Positions 58,029-60,703 of a DNA stretch of 60,703 bases are shown here, piece by piece (positions within the stretch are counted from its first letter, which is position 1; each line of letters starts with the position of its first letter). A program made the position numbers and the translations under genes. Origin of the DNA: Pseudomonas plecoglossicida NBRC 103162 = DSM 15088. Lineage in GTDB: Bacteria > Pseudomonadota > Gammaproteobacteria > Pseudomonadales > Pseudomonadaceae. The notes below the pieces were generated by a model that made no database searches, was not told the origin of the DNA, and saw only the letters and a list, made by a program, of their open reading frames with translations. The DNA is taken from the NCBI RefSeq assembly GCF_000730665.1, contig NZ_BBIV01000036.1, positions 1 through 60,703 on the forward strand. The letters are read 5' to 3'.

Positions 58029-59423
58029 TCAAAAAAGCCGGTTCAGGCCGTCGTAGGCAGCTACCCGATAGGCTTCGGCCATGGTCGGGTAGTTGAACGT
58101 GGTGTTGACGAAGTACTTCAGGTTATTCAGTTCACCCGGCTGGTTCATGATCGCCTGGCCGATGTGGACGATTTCCGAAGCCTGGTACCCGAAGCAGTGC
58201 ACGCCGAGGATTTCCAGGGTTTCGCGGTGGAACAGGATCTTCAGCATGCCCTGCGGCTCGCCGGCGATCTGCGCACGCGCCATGCCCTTGAAGAACGCCT
58301 TGCCCACTTCGTACGGTACCTTGGCCTGGGTCAGCTCCTGTTCGTTCTTGCCGATCGAGCTGATCTCCGGGATGGTGTAGATGCCGGTCGGCACGTCGTT
58401 GACGAAGCGCCAGCTGCCGTTGTCGACAATGCTGCCCGCCGCCGAGCGGCCCTGGTCATGAGCGGCACTGGCCAGGCTCGGCCAGCCGATCACATCACCG
58501 GCGCCGTAGATGTTCGGCACGCTGGTGCGGTAGGCCTCGTCGACCTCGATCTGGCCACGGCTGTTGACCTTGATGCCGATGTTCTCCAGGCCCAGCTTGT
58601 CGGTGTTGCCGGTACGGCCGTTGCACCACAGCAAGGCGTCGGCCTTGATCTTCTTGCCCGACTTCAGGTGCAGGATCACCCCGTTGTCCAGGCCTTCGAC
58701 CCGCTCGTACTCCTCGTTGTGGCGCACGGTGATGTTGTTGTTGCTGAAGTGGTAGCTCAGCGCCTGGGAGATTTCCGAATCCAGGAAGCTGAGCAGCTGG
58801 CCACGGTTGTCGACCAGCTCCACCAGCACACCCAGGCCGCTGAAGATCGAGGCGTATTCACAACCGATCACGCCAGCACCATAGACGATCAGCTTGCGCG
58901 GGGTGTGGCTGAGGCTGAGGATGGTATCGCTGTCGTAGACGCGCGGGTGGTGGAAGTCGATATCGGCCGGACGGTACGGGCGCGAACCGGTGGCGATGAT
59001 GATGTGCTTGGCATTGAGCTTCTCCACCACGCCGTTGGCGCAGACCACTTCGACGGTCTGCTCGTCGGCGAAGCTGCCGGTGCCGAAGAACACATCGACA
59101 CGGTTGCGGGCGTAGTAGCCAGTGCGCGAGGCAACCTGCTTGGAGATCACCTTCTCGGCGCTCTTGAGCACGTCGGGGAAGGAGAACCAGCGCGGCTCAC
59201 CGATGGCACGGAACATCGGGTTGGTGTTGAACTGCATGATCTGCCGCACCGAGTGACGCAGTGCCTTGGACGGGATGGTGCCCAGGTGGGTGCAGTTGCC
59301 ACCGACCTGACGACGGCTATCGACCATCGCCACCTTGCGCCCTGCTTTGGCGGCGTTCATTGCCGCACCTTCTCCGGCCGGGCCGGAACCCAACACCACT
59401 ACGTCGTAGTTGTAGACAGCCAT
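58029..59423 (-). CDS. sthA: Soluble pyridine nucleotide transhydrogenase
   Basis: A 464-residue flavoprotein that passes hydride between NADPH and NAD. GSGPAG (12-17) binds FAD. GGNCTHLGTIPSKA has a threonine where related disulfide reductases have a second cysteine, the mark of SthA. NAD(P) binding is at VIGCEYASI. ATG 59423 gives the usual length. It converges with the GDPD gene. Confidence 0.96.
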   Translation of the reverse strand: MAVYNYDVVVLGSGPAGEGAAMNAAKAGRKVAMVDSRRQVGGNCTHLGTIPSKALRHSVRQIMQFNTNPMFRAIGEPRWFSFPDVLKSAEKVISKQVASRTGYYARNRVDVFFGTGSFADEQTVEVVCANGVVEKLNAKHIIIATGSRPYRPADIDFHHPRVYDSDTILSLSHTPRKLIVYGAGVIGCEYASIFSGLGVLVELVDNRGQLLSFLDSEISQALSYHFSNNNITVRHNEEYERVEGLDNGVILHLKSGKKIKADALLWCNGRTGNTDKLGLENIGIKVNSRGQIEVDEAYRTSVPNIYGAGDVIGWPSLASAAHDQGRSAAGSIVDNGSWRFVNDVPTGIYTIPEISSIGKNEQELTQAKVPYEVGKAFFKGMARAQIAGEPQGMLKILFHRETLEILGVHCFGYQASEIVHIGQAIMNQPGELNNLKYFVNTTFNYPTMAEAYRVAAYDGLNRLF

Positions 59424-59626
59424 GCGTACTCCTTCAGAACTGGCCCGCCAGCCACGGTCGCCGCGGGACTCGATCATGCCGCCGGGGCGTCATGAGAAAA
59501 TTCGTGTGCAGTCTAATCAAGCGTGAACGCCGCGCACATTAACCCTTGGTCGCGTCGTAGGCCAATTTTGCCTGCACTACATGTGGTTCACCGATTCCAT
59601 GGCCTCGATCTTCCCTGCTTGCGCTT

Positions 59627-60625
59627 TCATTCGCCTTTCACTGCCCGTTCGAAGGCGGGCGTAGCACGGGAGACGAAGCCACCTTCCACCCGAGTCACCA
59701 GCACGGCGGCCAGATCATGGTCCACGGCAAAGTCCCAGCCGCGCTCCGGCCCAAGGATCAGCAGCAGGGTCGAGTAGCCGTCGGCTTGCAGCGCCGAGCC
59801 ATCGAGTACGGTTACCGCCGCCAGGTCATGCTCGACCGGCCGCCCGAGGCGGGCATCGAAGGTATGCGAATAGCGCCGGCCATTCTCCTCGAAATAGTGC
59901 CGATAGTCACCCGAGGTCGAGAGCGCCAGGCCATTGACCGGGATGACCTGTCGCGCGATCTGGCGGTCTTCGCGGGGCAGTTCCAGGGCGATGCGCCAAG
60001 GGCTGCCGTCAGGCTTGCGGCCGACGGCCTTGAGCTCGCCGGTGACTTCGGCGACGAAATTGGCGACCCCCATGGCGCGCAGGCGACCGGCGATCAGGTC
60101 GACGGCGTGGCCGGCGGCGATGCTGTTGAAGTCCAGCTCTACCGGCGCATCCTTGCACAGCGCCTGGCCATCGATATGCAGGTGCCGGTAGCCCACGCGC
60201 TGCCGGGCCAGTGCCAGGGCTTGCGGATCGGGCACCTGTTCATGGCGGGCCTGGGGCCCGAAGCCCCAGAGGTCGAGCAACGGCTCGACAGTGAGGTCGA
60301 AGGCGCCTGCGCTCTGTTCAGCGAGGTGCTGGCCGAGGGCGACCAGTTCGAGCATGTCGGCGGGCAATGCCAGGCACTGGTTGGCGGGGATCTGGTTGAA
60401 CTGGCTGACGGTGGAGTCGCCGCGGTAGGTCGAGTAGTGCCGGTCGATATCCTGCAGGATGGTTTCGACCGCGGCCTGGACCTGGGCACGTGCTGGGCCG
60501 CCGGGTTCGCGCACGTACTGGATGCTGTAGCTGCTGCCCATGGTCGGGCCGCCCAGGCGCTCCAGGGTCGGGCCCGGGTTGCAGGCGGTGAGGAACATGA
60601 GCAGGGACAGAATGGCTGTGCGCAA
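59627..60625 (-). CDS. apbE: FAD:protein FMN transferase ApbE (lipoprotein)
   Basis: A 332-residue ApbE that attaches FMN covalently to target proteins such as Na-translocating NADH reductase subunits in the periplasm. The lipobox LTAC puts the acyl cysteine at residue 15; GGPTMGSSYSIQY, DLTVEPLLDLWGFGP and LSTSGDYRHYFEENG..YSHTFDAR-type blocks are present. In Pseudomonas it lies beside the nqr genes, expected beyond the window end. Confidence 0.94.
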   Translation of the reverse strand: MRTAILSLLMFLTACNPGPTLERLGGPTMGSSYSIQYVREPGGPARAQVQAAVETILQDIDRHYSTYRGDSTVSQFNQIPANQCLALPADMLELVALGQHLAEQSAGAFDLTVEPLLDLWGFGPQARHEQVPDPQALALARQRVGYRHLHIDGQALCKDAPVELDFNSIAAGHAVDLIAGRLRAMGVANFVAEVTGELKAVGRKPDGSPWRIALELPREDRQIARQVIPVNGLALSTSGDYRHYFEENGRRYSHTFDARLGRPVEHDLAAVTVLDGSALQADGYSTLLLILGPERGWDFAVDHDLAAVLVTRVEGGFVSRATPAFERAVKGE

Positions 60626-60703
60626 GGGTTTGGGTCCTGGGGCCTGGCTTGGGTTTTGTAGTGTGGCGTCTATCGAGCGCCGCCCGCGCGGCGCATCGCG
60701 AGC

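Noticed and set aside
1..60703. CRISPR array, tRNA or rRNA genes, insertion sequences
   Set aside because: No regularly spaced repeats of suitable length, no tRNA-like fold or rRNA sequence, and no transposase gene was recognised.

Overview
The window is a piece of a Pseudomonas chromosome, most likely from the P. putida group. Two things point there: the gene order of the right-hand third (dusA, tal, rssC, rssB, mlaA, queF, copRS, lolCDE, a PilZ gene, a glycerophosphodiesterase, sthA, apbE), and exact 24-base REP units that I recall as typical of P. putida.

Positions 1 to about 41,500 are one nearly complete prophage-like element. Its integrase (40259-41380) sits directly against dusA, the known target of one integrase family; the far attachment site is not visible and probably lies before base 1. 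The prophage is a mosaic of a lambda-type head and a P2/Mu-type contractile tail. Read leftward on the minus strand it runs: cro-like gene, CII, zinc-finger protein, primase-helicase, a possible late regulator, holin, cos region, terminase, portal, protease, capsid, baseplate, fibre, sheath, tube, tape measure, tail genes, endolysin, Rz/Rz1, Dam-like methylase. Rightward on the plus strand: S24 repressor, then a short operon with two PrtN-like proteins and a P-loop protein.

The switch region is well resolved. Palindromic operators overlap the -10 boxes of both divergent early promoters, on either side of the repressor gene. Hairpin terminators lie both between the early and late genes and between late genes, which suggests that the late operon is controlled by antitermination. 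A CCCAACACA repeat cluster beside the primase gene is a candidate replication origin. The tail-assembly gene appears to need a +1 frameshift at an RF2-like site.

Two cargo blocks stand out. At the left end (107-2064) an A/T-richer three-gene cassette encodes a STAS-GHKL ATPase, a STAS-like DUF4325 protein and a membrane-anchored coiled-coil protein; this is the best candidate for an undescribed system. Between the early operon and the integrase (34923-39898) lie a large hybrid sensor kinase and an HD-GYP response regulator, an unusual load for a phage.

From dusA onward the genes are core: tRNA modification, pentose phosphate pathway, sigma-S control, outer-membrane lipid asymmetry, queuosine synthesis, copper response with a recognisable CopR box, lipoprotein export, c-di-GMP binding and redox metabolism.
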